A DNA stretch of 64,000 bases from an uncultured Aquimarina sp. (GCA_947500845.1 CANMTP010000005.1:1-64000); one strand, 5' to 3'. Counted from the first letter of the stretch, positions 9,293 through 19,141 are shown. Notes: a model not told the origin generated them from the sequence alone. Program-made: numbers and translations.

Positions 9293-9381
9293 GGTTAAGT
9301 CAAATAAAACCTTACCAAAAGAAAAGAAAATCTAGCACCTCCATTTCACACCCAACTCCTTTACCTCTCTATCCACAAGGG

Positions 9382-9414
9382 TTTGCTACTTATTGTATCG
9401 GAAAATAGTTTTTC
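9382..9414 (+). repeat. Direct repeat copy 2: orphan mnmE 3' end (candidate att site)
   Basis: Read in frame, this encodes F-A-T-Y-C-I-G-K-stop, followed by the same TTTTTC as at 2889-2894. The Gly and Lys codons differ synonymously (GGA/AAA against GGG/AAG), as expected for a gene end that once belonged to a working mnmE. Similarity stops abruptly upstream of the Phe codon, so this is a short target-site repeat and not a gene duplication. Confidence 0.65.
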
Positions 9415-9601
9415 CTTTCTTTGGCAGATTACTCTTAAAGAAAACAAGACCATCTACAAAGTACTTTATAAGGAATATATATATTCATGTACTGTATGTA
9501 ACGAAAAATTATACTTTACAATATAGTAGAAGCTTCTCTACAAAATACATGTTAAAGCTTAGGCATTATTATTCTAGTATTCGTTGGAGATTATTCGATT
9601 A

Positions 9602-9628
9602 GTTTTTGTTTTTGTTTTTGTTTTTTTT
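9602..9628. repeat. Low-complexity (GTTTTT)n tract
   Basis: Three consecutive GTTTTT units are followed by a longer run of T, in the gene-free region right of the mnmE-tail repeat. No function is apparent. Such tracts can vary in length between strains. Confidence 0.6.
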
Positions 9629-9721
9629 AATAACTTAAAAGATAATGATCATATTATTTGGGTATAATTTGAAAATCTTAAATTATTTCACTTTAAAAAA
9701 GATTTTTTATTCCCAAAAGTT

Positions 9722-9767
9722 TTAAAAACAGGATCAGTACAGCCGGATAACTGCCGAGTACTGATCC
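9722..9767 (-). terminator. Intrinsic terminator downstream of aceA
   Basis: GGATCAGTAC (9731-9740) and GTACTGATCC (9758-9767) form a perfect 10-bp stem. Read on the minus strand it is followed by TGTTTTT, the T-run of an intrinsic terminator. It lies about 115 bases beyond the aceA stop, so it should end the aceBA transcript. Confidence 0.75.
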
Positions 9768-9882
9768 CGTAAACCTATGCTGGGATAATACAAGTATTCA
9801 TTTCCAAAAAAGAATTGAAAATTTATTGAAGTCAACTATCTATGCAATAAAGCCCTCTATAGCCATTAGGATGTACCCTAAA

Positions 9883-12168
9883 TTATGTTCCAATAGGATC
9901 CAAACTTTCTTTTCTAATGAGTCTCAAAATGGATTCGGTATCTTCTAAGAACGATTTTACTTTTTTATCAGCAATTTCAGCAACTATGATTTGTCCTATT
10001 TCATTTTTTACATCAGTATAGATCCCAAGTCGTTTCATACCTTCACATTGTTGGATATTATCATCGGTAGGTGTTAAATAATGAACTACGTTGGATTTAT
10101 ATCTGTTAATTAAAAAAATATGTAACAACGTCATTAAACGTTTTTTTCTGAGTGACGTTTTGAAGATATTCTGATCCCGTACAGAGAGTATATACTTCTG
10201 ATTTCGATCTGTTACCGAAGTAAACACTACATTGGCTACCTTTTCTTTATCTGCAATTAAAGACAACTCCATAATAGTCGAAGCAGGAATATGAGGCTTC
10301 AATTGTACCTCGAAATCGTTGGTAATCTTATAATATGCTTTCCACTCTGCAATCCAGGCTGATAATACTTTGGTAGGAAGTTCTGTATGGGTTAAATGCT
10401 GGAACTGTGTTGAACCTTTACCCATAGCTTTTGTTGTTGCTGTTCTACCCGAAGAAGCCGCCAGTGCACTATCCAAACGAGGGCCTCCTACATGAGTCTG
10501 TGGTGTCTTATATGGCGAATCCAGTAATCTGAATTTACGTTGTACTTTTGCCAAAGCTACCATTCCTTCTGTCATTAATGAATTCGCAAACTCATCTGCT
10601 GCCAAACCGTCTATTTGATGTCCTCCGTAGGTAATAAAATTGAAAACAAATCCCATTTTACCTAATTCCGCAGGGAAATTAGCCATTTCCTCTTCTGTCA
10701 TTCCTGTGGTATCCCAATTAAAAGAAGGTGACAAATTATAAGCCAACATTTTATCTGGAAATACTTCATGAATAGCATCGGCAAACTTTTTAGCATCTGC
10801 CAAATCTGCAGTTTTTGTTTCCATCCACAAAATATCTGCATAGGGTGCCACAGCTAACGAACGAGCAACAGCAAAAGGAATCCCTCCTTTAGCCTGGTAA
10901 TATCCCTCTGGTGTACGAGCCATTTCACAATCCCAGGACATATCTAATCCTAATTCCTGGGCTTTTTGATACATTTGTGAAAAGGAAGCAGCACCTGAAA
11001 ATTTAAACCATTCGTCTTTGGTCATTTCAAATTTTGACCCTTCTTCAACTCCTAAATCGATTAGATTGGCCACTGCCATACCTAGGGTTTGAATCCCAGC
11101 GGAAGACTCCCATATTTTAGCAAAATGACCTAGAACTGTATCATAGGCAGGTTCAAATTCTGAAGCGGATTCACTTAATAATTTTGTTTTATATTCTTCT
11201 ATCACTTCAACAATATCAGTAGACTCTAACCACTGTGTAGCTCTTTCTATGTCTGCAACAGAAGTATTATATAACAAATGTCCTTTAATATCCTCTGCTC
11301 CCAGATCATGCAAGTATTTTTGTAATGCCAGGAATGCTATTTTATAAGAAGGAACACCTGTTGTCTTAGTAGCACCAAGCACAAATGGGTGATCTCGTTC
11401 ATCAGAGATGCTCTCTAGTAGTGAAGCAGCTTCTGCATCGGTTCTTGCAACAATAATACCGGGAACCCGCATGATATCCAATTGAAAACGTGCAGCGTTC
11501 AACCTTTTGATTTGCTCGTCGCAAGGCACCAATACCTTACCACCCTGGTGTCCACATTTTTTTGTACCCGGCTTTTGATCTTCGATATGATACCCTGTTA
11601 CGCCTGCTTCTACAAAACGCCTGATCAAATTTCTTACATGTGCATCCCCACCATGGCCCGTATCTGCATCTGCAATGATAAACGGCCTGAAGTCAAACTC
11701 TTTTTGTGCTGTACGCTCCTTTTCTGTCATTTTGAATCGCTGAAAAGCTTGATTTCTATCTGCCGTTACCAATGCCCTTACAATGCCAGCTGCCTCATTA
11801 GGTACCTGACTTAGCGGATAACTTGCCAAATCTGCTCCCGGATCCTCATCCATTGAGCCTTTAGCAGAAGTAGCCCAGCCACCCAGATAAATACCTTCAA
11901 TACCAGAACGTTTCATCATTACCGCCTGGCTGGCCGTATACGGACCAAAAGTGGTAATCTGCGTTTTGTTCGCGTAATGCTCTCTAAGCCTGTTAAAGAA
12001 ACCTACCGCTGCATTCTTTGCTATGGAGTAGTCATTAGTAATGGTTCCTTGTTGCTCTGTTACTTGCCTGGCAGCATAAAGCCTTTTAATACCTTTAAAA
12101 CGGGGTGATCCAAAATAAGATTTCACGGCTTCAATGGAATCTTGCATCCTAATTTGTTCATTTTTCAT
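9883..12168 (-). CDS. aceA: Isocitrate lyase, long (AceA2-like) form
   Basis: Cleaves isocitrate to glyoxylate and succinate, the first step of the glyoxylate shunt. The ICL signature KKCGH lies at 203-207 with catalytic C205, and NLSPSFNW is also present. The length, 761 residues from the ATG at 12168, is well above the common ~430-residue enzyme and matches the long type known from Mycobacterium AceA2. I chose [10 protein letters not shown] as the start: the frame is open to 12285, but the extra 39 residues overlap the 3' end of aceB and look unlike the family. It lies directly downstream of aceB. Confidence 0.94.
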   Translation of the reverse strand: MKNEQIRMQDSIEAVKSYFGSPRFKGIKRLYAARQVTEQQGTITNDYSIAKNAAVGFFNRLREHYANKTQITTFGPYTASQAVMMKRSGIEGIYLGGWATSAKGSMDEDPGADLASYPLSQVPNEAAGIVRALVTADRNQAFQRFKMTEKERTAQKEFDFRPFIIADADTGHGGDAHVRNLIRRFVEAGVTGYHIEDQKPGTKKCGHQGGKVLVPCDEQIKRLNAARFQLDIMRVPGIIVARTDAEAASLLESISDERDHPFVLGATKTTGVPSYKIAFLALQKYLHDLGAEDIKGHLLYNTSVADIERATQWLESTDIVEVIEEYKTKLLSESASEFEPAYDTVLGHFAKIWESSAGIQTLGMAVANLIDLGVEEGSKFEMTKDEWFKFSGAASFSQMYQKAQELGLDMSWDCEMARTPEGYYQAKGGIPFAVARSLAVAPYADILWMETKTADLADAKKFADAIHEVFPDKMLAYNLSPSFNWDTTGMTEEEMANFPAELGKMGFVFNFITYGGHQIDGLAADEFANSLMTEGMVALAKVQRKFRLLDSPYKTPQTHVGGPRLDSALAASSGRTATTKAMGKGSTQFQHLTHTELPTKVLSAWIAEWKAYYKITNDFEVQLKPHIPASTIMELSLIADKEKVANVVFTSVTDRNQKYILSVRDQNIFKTSLRKKRLMTLLHIFLINRYKSNVVHYLTPTDDNIQQCEGMKRLGIYTDVKNEIGQIIVAEIADKKVKSFLEDTESILRLIRKESLDPIGT

Positions 12169-12193
12169 AATTTTGTGTTTTAATTTTGATACT

Positions 12194-12229
12194 AAATCCC
12201 ATAGGAGTGTTGTCGCATTCGTGGGATTT
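12194..12229. other. Hairpin in the aceB-aceA spacer
   Basis: AAATCCCA (12194-12201) pairs with TGGGATTT (12222-12229) across a 20-nt loop inside the 67-base gap between aceB and aceA. In the transcript it could affect processing or relative expression of the two genes. It is a modest stem, and the role is inferred. Confidence 0.4.
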
Positions 12230-12235
12230 TTTATT

Positions 12236-13834
12236 TTAAATATATTGATAAGCTGGTAGTGTGAGAAACTCTTCAAAATCTTCACTAATCACCAACTCAT
12301 TAAATAAATCAAATGCTAACTGAAACTTAGTTTCTGCGAGTTTTTCTGTCCCTACTTCCCGCTTTATTTTGTTTACCTCATCTTCAAAAATTTCCTGATA
12401 CAATTTTTTATCAAGACTTCTTCCATCTTCAAGTGTAGTATTTATTTTTAACCAGTGCCAAACTTGAGCTCTTGAAATTTCAGCGGTTGCAGCATCTTCC
12501 ATTAAATTATACAGTGCTACAGCACCATTGCCCCGAAGCCATGCTTCTATATATAGAATCCCTACATTTATATTCTTTCTTATACCTGCTTCTGTAATTG
12601 TACCTTTCGGGATTTCTACCAAATCAGCCTCGGAAATAGAAATATCATCCCGCAACACATGTTTCTGGTTAGGTGTGGGCATGTAGGTGTCAAATTCATT
12701 CATAGCTACCTCAACCAATGCAGGATGTGCTACCCAGGTACCATCATGACCGCTTTTGGCCTCACGTTCTTTGTCTCTTCTTACTTTTTCCAATGCTGCA
12801 GCATTTGCTTCAGGATCATTTTTAATAGGAATTTGCGCAGCCATTCCACCCATAGCATGAATGCCACGTTTATGACAGCGCTGGATTACTAATGTAGAGT
12901 AGGCCGCCATAAAAGGTGTTGCCATAGTTACCTGATCACGATTTGGGACGACAAACCCCGGGTGATTTCTAAATTTTTTGATATAGGAAAAAATATAATC
13001 CCACCGACCGCAATTAAGCCCAACAATATGATCCTTGAGTTCATAAATAAACTCATCAAGTTGAAAACTGGCAGTAATAGTTTCAATTAGAATGGTGGCT
13101 TTGAAAGTTCCATGAGCGACATCGAGATACTGCTCTGCAAAAGTAAAAACTTCATCCCACCAGCGTGCTTCAAGATAGTGTTCTAATTTAGGTAGATAAA
13201 AATAAGGAGCTGTACCATTGCCTAGGAGTACTTGGGTATTATGAAAAACATACAAACCAAAATCCACCAAACTTCCTGACGCTTCTTTGCCGTTAATCAA
13301 GATATGACGCTCATTAAGATGTAATCCCCTGGGACGAACTAGTAAAACTGCGGTTTCTTTATTCAACTTATAGGATTTCCCGCGTTGTTTATCCTGGAGG
13401 GTGATGGTTTTATTATTGGCATCAATCAAGTTTTGCTGTCCCTGAATAGTATTATCCCAGCTAGGTGAATTACTATCTTCAAAATCAGCCATAAAGGTCT
13501 TAGCTCCAGAATTGAGTGCGTTAATCACCATTTTTCTATCTACTGAGCCGGTTATTTCTACACGCCTATCCTGCAAATCAGCCGGGGTTGGAGCTGCCTG
13601 CCACTCTCCTTCCCTAATAGATACAGTTTCTTCTGGGAAAGTAGGAAAAGCACCATCATCAAATGTAAGCTGGGCTGCTTTTCTACTTTCTAATAATTCA
13701 AATCTTTTACTTTCAAATTTCTCATGAAGGGTTACGAGAAATGTAAGGGCACTTTGGGTTAGAATCTCAGGATAAAAGTTCGAAACATTACCTGAGTATT
13801 CAATTTTTTTTGTGATTTCATCAATATTTTTCAT
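12236..13834 (-). CDS. aceB: Malate synthase (A type)
   Basis: Condenses glyoxylate and acetyl-CoA to malate, the second step of the glyoxylate shunt. From the ATG at 13834 the product is 532 residues, the normal size of malate synthase A. Family signatures include [16 protein letters not shown], the conserved [12 protein letters not shown] and [13 protein letters not shown]. The frame is open upstream to an ATG at 13879 (547 residues), but those residues do not look like the family, so I prefer [10 protein letters not shown]. It is the promoter-proximal gene of aceBA. A perfect palindrome at 13885-13898 is a likely operator. Confidence 0.94.
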   Translation of the reverse strand: MKNIDEITKKIEYSGNVSNFYPEILTQSALTFLVTLHEKFESKRFELLESRKAAQLTFDDGAFPTFPEETVSIREGEWQAAPTPADLQDRRVEITGSVDRKMVINALNSGAKTFMADFEDSNSPSWDNTIQGQQNLIDANNKTITLQDKQRGKSYKLNKETAVLLVRPRGLHLNERHILINGKEASGSLVDFGLYVFHNTQVLLGNGTAPYFYLPKLEHYLEARWWDEVFTFAEQYLDVAHGTFKATILIETITASFQLDEFIYELKDHIVGLNCGRWDYIFSYIKKFRNHPGFVVPNRDQVTMATPFMAAYSTLVIQRCHKRGIHAMGGMAAQIPIKNDPEANAAALEKVRRDKEREAKSGHDGTWVAHPALVEVAMNEFDTYMPTPNQKHVLRDDISISEADLVEIPKGTITEAGIRKNINVGILYIEAWLRGNGAVALYNLMEDAATAEISRAQVWHWLKINTTLEDGRSLDKKLYQEIFEDEVNKIKREVGTEKLAETKFQLAFDLFNELVISEDFEEFLTLPAYQYI

Positions 13835-13884
13835 GGCTAACTCATTATATACCATAATATTAATAAAATAATTTTTCAAAAAAA

Positions 13885-13898
13885 AGCGAACGTTCGCT
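13885..13898. promoter_or_regulatory. 14-bp perfect palindrome upstream of aceB (candidate operator)
   Basis: AGCGAACGTTCGCT is perfectly self-complementary and stands out as GC-rich in an AT-rich upstream region. It lies about 50 bases before the chosen aceB start. Palindromes with a CGAACGTTCG-type core are typical TetR-family operators, some of which respond to acyl-CoA. No TetR gene is present in the window, so the regulator would be encoded elsewhere. Confidence 0.6.
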
Positions 13899-14124
13899 AA
13901 ATTTTAAATCTACAGAAAAAATAACAGATTTAACAAATATCAAGGGAATAATTTGGAGAATCCATAAAAAGCTGTACTATAAAAATGATACTATATAAGA
14001 ATTCTTTGGAATAGCAAGCTTATTTAAATCAACTATGAATTTTCTATTAACCTATCATTCTTTATCGACTTCTAAAACCATCTTGATTCGAACTAATCAT
14101 TCTACTCTAGAACATTGTTGATTT

Positions 14125-15612
14125 TTACTTGTTACTTTGCAACCATAACTCTGCCTCTTTTGTATACCAATTTGGAGAGAAGTTCTTGGCATTTACAATT
14201 CTTTCAAAATACTTCTTTGCTTGTTCTATACTCCCCGATTTATCATAAAAACTTCCCAAATAATAGTTAGCATACGGATTATCAGGATCTGTTTGTAGTA
14301 AATTTTTACCAATGATTTCGATTTGCACATCAAAATCATTGAACTCACCTATTTCTCTATGGAAAGCAACTTCTTTTAAGAACATCAGGTTATGCAGTAA
14401 AGAAAGGTCTCCATATTCTTGATAATTCGGATAATCCTTAAACACTTTTTTCAATATTCTTTTGCTGCTTTCCATTTCTTTTAAGTCAAGACGGGACATA
14501 AAAGAAGCAGCTAGTGCTTGTGCTAACATTTTTTCTCTTTTAAAGGTTGAAATCTTTGAGTCTTGCTGAAGGGTTTCTTCACTTTCAAATAAAGACAAAT
14601 TGTCATAGCCGAGTGCTATATTTTTAAGAAAACTTATCGCAAATAATGAGGAAGAAATGTTACCGTAAATCAGCCTTGCAGGATCACTCATCAAATTATT
14701 ATTGGCCAATAAAATCAGCGTAAGATTATCTTCTGGTATTTTAAGATAGAGGGATGAATAGCAATCATATTGGCCATAAGCCCATATCAACTTTTTATTT
14801 TCAAAATCTTGACTAAAAATTCCGTAACCATAAGGCAAACCAGGTTTGAAGGATGTGAACATCTTGTTTTTTGAAGCCTTAGAGACAAGGGTATTGTTGT
14901 CTAACGCACTATCTAGTTTAGAAAGATCCCTGGCTGTCGATATAATTCCAGCTGAGGCAGAAAAACCATAATCTATAAAACCGTCTTGAATACCTTCTTT
15001 CAAAAGATATGGTTTTGCAATTTTTATTCCCTTTAATTGTGTAGAGTCCTGCAACAGGAAAGTATGCTTTAGAGATAGTTTGTTTATAATTTTTTCCTCA
15101 ATATACTGTTTAAACGAAATTGATGAAGCTTTTTCTATAACCTTGGTTAATATCCCAAAACGCGTGCTATAATAAAAGTTTTCCCCGGGTCTGCCTTGAG
15201 AGGTATGAGATAGAACATGTGCTAAATTGATCGAATCATCGAATTGAAGATCAGGAAAATACTTGGATAAAGGTTTGTCTAACGATAGTTCTCCTTCTTC
15301 TACATGCTTCATCATAGCAATTCCCGTAAATACTTTTGTTAATGATGCGATAGGAAAAACCGTACTAGCATCAACAGGTACAGTATTTTTGACATCACTT
15401 TTACCCAAGTACTCCTCATAGATAATTTGACCATCTTTCTTAACAAGAACTGCCATCCCCGGAATTTTAAAGTACTCCTTAAGCTCGATCAATTCTTGAC
15501 CAAATTTTTCCAAATTCTGACTGTCTTTATCATTCTTTTTATTAGAGTTACACCCATTCAAAATGATTAACATACAAATCATACAAACTGGTAATTGTGG
15601 TATTTTAAACAT
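14125..15612 (-). CDS. Serine hydrolase lipoprotein (class C beta-lactamase-like) with C-terminal TPR-like region
   Basis: The gene encodes 495 residues. The lipobox LNGC (Cys21) marks an exported lipoprotein. The beta-lactamase/penicillin-binding fold shows the SxxK nucleophile motif SLTK (S90-K93) and a Tyr motif in NFYYSTRFG. The last ~70 residues (DPDNPYANYYLGSFYDKSG and on) resemble one or two TPR repeats, an addition seen in Bacteroidetes esterase/peptidase homologues. Members of this superfamily hydrolyse esters, D-peptides or beta-lactams; the substrate cannot be told. It is the last gene of a minus-strand run and follows the S41 peptidase by 36 bases. Confidence 0.8.
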   Translation of the reverse strand: MFKIPQLPVCMICMLIILNGCNSNKKNDKDSQNLEKFGQELIELKEYFKIPGMAVLVKKDGQIIYEEYLGKSDVKNTVPVDASTVFPIASLTKVFTGIAMMKHVEEGELSLDKPLSKYFPDLQFDDSINLAHVLSHTSQGRPGENFYYSTRFGILTKVIEKASSISFKQYIEEKIINKLSLKHTFLLQDSTQLKGIKIAKPYLLKEGIQDGFIDYGFSASAGIISTARDLSKLDSALDNNTLVSKASKNKMFTSFKPGLPYGYGIFSQDFENKKLIWAYGQYDCYSSLYLKIPEDNLTLILLANNNLMSDPARLIYGNISSSLFAISFLKNIALGYDNLSLFESEETLQQDSKISTFKREKMLAQALAASFMSRLDLKEMESSKRILKKVFKDYPNYQEYGDLSLLHNLMFLKEVAFHREIGEFNDFDVQIEIIGKNLLQTDPDNPYANYYLGSFYDKSGSIEQAKKYFERIVNAKNFSPNWYTKEAELWLQSNK

Positions 15613-15648
15613 AATATCAAGTTAACGTTTTTTGATTGAGACTATACA

Positions 15649-17073
15649 TTATTTAGCATTGAGCACTTCAATTCCTTTGAACACCTTCGTTTGGTCTCCT
15701 TCCAGATCATTAGCTACATCTCTAAAGAACATTTGTCGATCATCAGAATAATTAAGATCATAATCTACTGGCACTCCTGTGTTTTCATAGCATTTCCCCC
15801 TAGCATCTACATATACTTCGTTTGATGTAGTAAAATACCATCCGTTAGGCAAGCGTTTTTCTAAAGCATCAGAAGTAGCCCCTTGTGTATGTGAGCCTAT
15901 TCTTTTTATATGTTCTAGTTCTAAGGCAGCCATCGTTGCCATTTCTGCAGCACTTCCCGTTTGTTGAGAAGTGAGAAGATATACAGGTTTTAGGTAAGGT
16001 CGACTTGAAGCTTCAAGGTAAATTGGAATAGGTTGTGTATATCCTTTTCCGGTTCTTGTTTTTTTGGTCGCAATTAACCTTTTCTTGTTATTAAATCTTT
16101 TCATTACTTCTAAGGCTACAGCATCCTGACCCCCACCATTAAATCGTATGTCCAAAATTATTACGTCGGTATCCCACAAATCAAGGATTATCTGATCCAT
16201 TACTTTAGCCACTCCTGCACGTTCCTTTTTAATATATTCTCCTTCATTCATTTTGGCAAAAGTGTCTACATAAGCATCAACATATCCTTTTTCTTCAATT
16301 TCTTCTTTTGACAGTTGCAAATCTGCAAACAACCACATGGCTTTCAATTGAATGTACCCGATATTATCACGTGTCCTACCCCAACTCACTAGCCCGCTAT
16401 CCTTCGTCATATTTTCTTCCAAATATACATCAGCCACCATTTGCGCTATTTGGAAATCTCCATACTCTGGTACCGTATCCATTTCTCGCGAGTGCGCGTC
16501 TAACTTCTCTGCCTCTTGATACACCTCATCGGTAGGTTCGACATAACCATGATTATCATTTAATGCATCGATAAGTTCTTCAAATATCATATATAATTCT
16601 ACTGCTGTGGTCTGTGTAGATACGTTTCGTTTTGTTCTTGTATATAGGCTTTCCCATTCAATTTTATTAAGCTCGAAGTAGGCGTAATGATTCCTAATAG
16701 TATTTACAAATACTTCAAAATTGTACTCTGGATCATTTCTCTTGTCTTCTGAAAGTTTCTGAAAACATAGCTCAGGCAATTGTTTCACTCTGGTATATGA
16801 ATATAAACCAGTTCCCTTGGTAATAATTAAGGTGTCATTTTGAAGATGCATTCTTGTATCAAATAGAGAAATATCACCTTTTTGGGCTGGTAGGCAAGAT
16901 ATGTCTGTATGGTCATAAAAAGCATAATTTATAGAATCCAATACCAAATATTTTCCGTACCCGACTGATTTCCATGAGCCATACAAGGGATTAGAAGTTT
17001 CTTTATGACATCCAACGAACAATAATGTAATCAGGATATGAAATAAAATAGATATTCTAATTTTCATTGTCAT
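15649..17073 (-). CDS. S41 family peptidase, lipoprotein
   Basis: The gene encodes 474 residues with lipobox FVGC (Cys22). The S41 (tail-specific/C-terminal processing) domain shows IILDIRFNGGGQDAV at about 305-319 and a nucleophile region TSQQTGSAAEMATM with Ser374, followed by RIGSHTQGATSDALEKRLPN. No PDZ domain is evident, as in many S41 proteins of this phylum. It probably cleaves peptides in the periplasm or at the outer membrane. Between two serine hydrolases in the same run, it suggests a peptide- or amide-degrading set. Met3 is an equally possible start. Confidence 0.85.
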   Translation of the reverse strand: MTMKIRISILFHILITLLFVGCHKETSNPLYGSWKSVGYGKYLVLDSINYAFYDHTDISCLPAQKGDISLFDTRMHLQNDTLIITKGTGLYSYTRVKQLPELCFQKLSEDKRNDPEYNFEVFVNTIRNHYAYFELNKIEWESLYTRTKRNVSTQTTAVELYMIFEELIDALNDNHGYVEPTDEVYQEAEKLDAHSREMDTVPEYGDFQIAQMVADVYLEENMTKDSGLVSWGRTRDNIGYIQLKAMWLFADLQLSKEEIEEKGYVDAYVDTFAKMNEGEYIKKERAGVAKVMDQIILDLWDTDVIILDIRFNGGGQDAVALEVMKRFNNKKRLIATKKTRTGKGYTQPIPIYLEASSRPYLKPVYLLTSQQTGSAAEMATMAALELEHIKRIGSHTQGATSDALEKRLPNGWYFTTSNEVYVDARGKCYENTGVPVDYDLNYSDDRQMFFRDVANDLEGDQTKVFKGIEVLNAK

Positions 17074-17126
17074 TTTGTTTTAAAGATGAAATAAAAATTA
17101 CACTGTTACAGTAATTTGATTTTTAT

Positions 17127-18209
17127 CTAATTATTGCCAGAGATGATTTCTTCTATAATTTTAATACCATAACTCTGCACTTCACTGGTAACCTGACTAT
17201 TTGCAAAAAGAGCTATTGCTAGTTTTTTTGAAGGACATATTATGGCTATACTTCCGCTACCATAAGTGCCTCCGTTATGAAAATACACCTGCTCTCCGGC
17301 TAATTCATATATGCCCCAGCTCAGTCCAAGATGTTTTAGATTATTATCTGTGAACTGAGGTTCAAAAAGTAGCTGCTGAATTTGTTTTTGAGCTTTAGTT
17401 TTCGGATTAGCCAAACTGTTGAGATAAACTAACATATCTGGCATGGTCGTCTTAATACCTCCTGCAGCCTTGGCATCGCTTAATTCAATTAAAGGAACTT
17501 GCAACCCTTTTTGGTGTGGCATAGCAATTCGATGTACTTTATCCTGGGGTACCTCCAGATAAAGATCTTTTAATTGCAATGGATCGGAAATCATTTTTTG
17601 TAATAATTCTTGGTAAGATAAACTGGTTTTCTTTTGCAAAACAAATGAAAGTATTGATAGTCCAACATTAGAATATCTGTAGGTGCCGAAATTGTTTAAA
17701 CTATCAATCTTAGCGAGTTTTTCATAAATAAATTCTTTTGTAAGTAAATCAAACTGACTTTCTGGATTAAAACGTTGGTCCTTTTGTAAAACCTGCCAGT
17801 CATCGGTGCCTGTTAACGGAATTCCAGAGGTATGAGTGGCTAAATTTTTTAACAAAATAGGTTCAAAAACTTTTTTGTTCGCAAGACTCGAGAACAAGTA
17901 ATCGGTGAGATGATCATCTTTATGTATTATTCCTTTAACCTGCATAGAAGCCAATATATACGATGTAAAAGTTTTGGTAATAGAACCTATCTCAAAAATC
18001 GTTCGATCATCGATATCCATATTATCTGGATGATACTTGCCTCCATAATAAAAGTCTTTCAGAGAATCTTTATGTATAATTCCTACTGCTAATCCATAAT
18101 TGGTAGAATCCTTGAAAAAAGACTTAGAGAGTTTTTCCAATAATTGTTCTTGAGCAATTGAAGAAAGGATAACGCAAGTAAGTAAAGTAAAAGTCAAATA
18201 TATCCTCAA
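17127..18209 (-). CDS. Secreted serine hydrolase, beta-lactamase superfamily
   Basis: The gene encodes 360 residues with a signal peptide ending near SSIAQ (residue 20). All three superfamily motifs are visible: SITK (S76-K79), YSN (179-181) and HNGGTYG near residue 313 in the HxG/KTG position. This is class C beta-lactamase/D,D-peptidase architecture. Activity could be esterase, D-aminopeptidase or beta-lactamase; sequence alone does not decide. It starts 3 bases after the upstream DUF5694 gene stop, so the two are surely co-transcribed. Confidence 0.83.
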   Translation of the reverse strand: MRIYLTFTLLTCVILSSIAQEQLLEKLSKSFFKDSTNYGLAVGIIHKDSLKDFYYGGKYHPDNMDIDDRTIFEIGSITKTFTSYILASMQVKGIIHKDDHLTDYLFSSLANKKVFEPILLKNLATHTSGIPLTGTDDWQVLQKDQRFNPESQFDLLTKEFIYEKLAKIDSLNNFGTYRYSNVGLSILSFVLQKKTSLSYQELLQKMISDPLQLKDLYLEVPQDKVHRIAMPHQKGLQVPLIELSDAKAAGGIKTTMPDMLVYLNSLANPKTKAQKQIQQLLFEPQFTDNNLKHLGLSWGIYELAGEQVYFHNGGTYGSGSIAIICPSKKLAIALFANSQVTSEVQSYGIKIIEEIISGNN

Positions 18210-18212
18210 AAT

Positions 18213-19064
18213 TTAGTTTTTTAAATATGTATGAATTGGTATTACCCTAAAATTTGTATTATTATGCAAGAGTTCTTGAAGTACCCCGACATGGGTTTGA
18301 CCTGTTATCATTAAAATTCTTTTTCCGCCATTATCCTGTTGAGTATTTAGAATATTGGAATAAATTTTTAGGTTACGTTCATAAAGCAGGGAGATAAACT
18401 CTGCCCCTATATAATTTTTATCAATCGAAGTTGAATCTACTTTATCATAGTTCACAAATTCGCCATTTTTAACATAAGCAGGAATATTGAATAATAGCCT
18501 GTACGATTTAGCTAAATTCTCCGGTGTATTCATGAGTAGTAAAGTTTCTAGTAAAGAGGCTTTTCCTTGTATAAAATCTCGCACTGTACTTCTTCCAAGT
18601 TGCTGAAAATCTTGTAAAGCCATTTGATATTTCTCTATGTTTTTTCCAGAACTCAAAAGACTTTGTGAAGTACTTGCATAATAATTTACACATAATGGAG
18701 CTGGTAGATCCAATTCTTTAGCGAGTTGAAAGGCCAATTGATAAACCTCGCCAGAACCATTTCTAAGGTCTCTTAATTGTAGTTTATCGACTTTATATAA
18801 CTGATAAATGCTATCTATCGAATTTTGAAATTTAGGCTCTCTTTCAATATATATTCGGTCTGGTTGATATAATTTGAGTCTAGAAAGTATCTTTTGTATA
18901 TCAGATTGACGATCCTTTTCGAAGAAATTGGTATTTGAATTTTCGGGATTATGCACCTGATCAAAGTGAAATGTTCCTAAAAAGGATATTTCTACCATAG
19001 GTACATCTTGCGCATAACTACAAATACTTACTGCTAATAAGAATAAAAAAATGATTTTTTTCAT
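18213..19064 (-). CDS. DUF5694-type secreted protein (TraB/GumN-like)
   Basis: From the ATG at 19064 the gene gives 283 residues with a clean signal peptide, MKKIIFLFLLAVSICSYAQ. The frame runs 13 codons further upstream, but that would place charged and bulky residues before the signal. The mature protein has ISFLGTFHFDQVHNP near the start, RIYIEREPKFQ, and RILMITGQTHVGVLQELL near the end. This is the pattern of DUF5694 proteins, related to the TraB/GumN/ChaN set of putative metal-dependent hydrolases, with conserved GTFHF and GQTHV histidines. The biochemical role is unknown. Confidence 0.75.
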   Translation of the reverse strand: MKKIIFLFLLAVSICSYAQDVPMVEISFLGTFHFDQVHNPENSNTNFFEKDRQSDIQKILSRLKLYQPDRIYIEREPKFQNSIDSIYQLYKVDKLQLRDLRNGSGEVYQLAFQLAKELDLPAPLCVNYYASTSQSLLSSGKNIEKYQMALQDFQQLGRSTVRDFIQGKASLLETLLLMNTPENLAKSYRLLFNIPAYVKNGEFVNYDKVDSTSIDKNYIGAEFISLLYERNLKIYSNILNTQQDNGGKRILMITGQTHVGVLQELLHNNTNFRVIPIHTYLKN

Positions 19065-19141
19065 GATTACTTTATGACCAAAAAAACAATGAAATATCCA
19101 CATCTTATACCCGATTTGGACAAATTAATACTCCGTTTCAA

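Larger units (their letters stand above)
2889..9414. mobile_element. Putative genomic-island remnant inserted at the 3' end of mnmE
   Basis: Two copies of the mnmE tail, about 6.5 kb apart, bracket this block. The right copy still encodes F-A-T-Y-C-I-G-K-stop although no mnmE lies in front of it, as expected when an island displaces the original gene end. The cargo is accessory in character: a membrane-anchored HTH protein, beta-sandwich lipoprotein and secreted protein, a DUF4386-like membrane protein, a secreted epimerase and a broken Fic gene. No integrase, relaxase or transposase is present, so this would be a decayed or trans-mobilised element. The boundary evidence is direct; the island interpretation is inference. 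Confidence 0.5.
9293..9882. other. Gene-free region holding the second mnmE-tail repeat, a T-rich tract and the aceA terminator
   Basis: This stretch of 590 bases has no credible gene. It contains the repeat at 9382-9414, a short (GTTTTT)n tract near 9602-9628, and an intrinsic terminator for the leftward aceBA genes at 9722-9767. The rest is AT-rich and without visible structure. Confidence 0.6.

Noticed and set aside
9393..9602. Rightward 69-codon frame
   Set aside because: It starts inside the orphan mnmE-tail repeat, in another frame, and the product is low-complexity with no protein-like features.
12169..12285. Upstream extension of the aceA frame
   Set aside because: The extra 39 residues overlap the aceB end and are unlike isocitrate lyase; [10 protein letters not shown] fits the family start.
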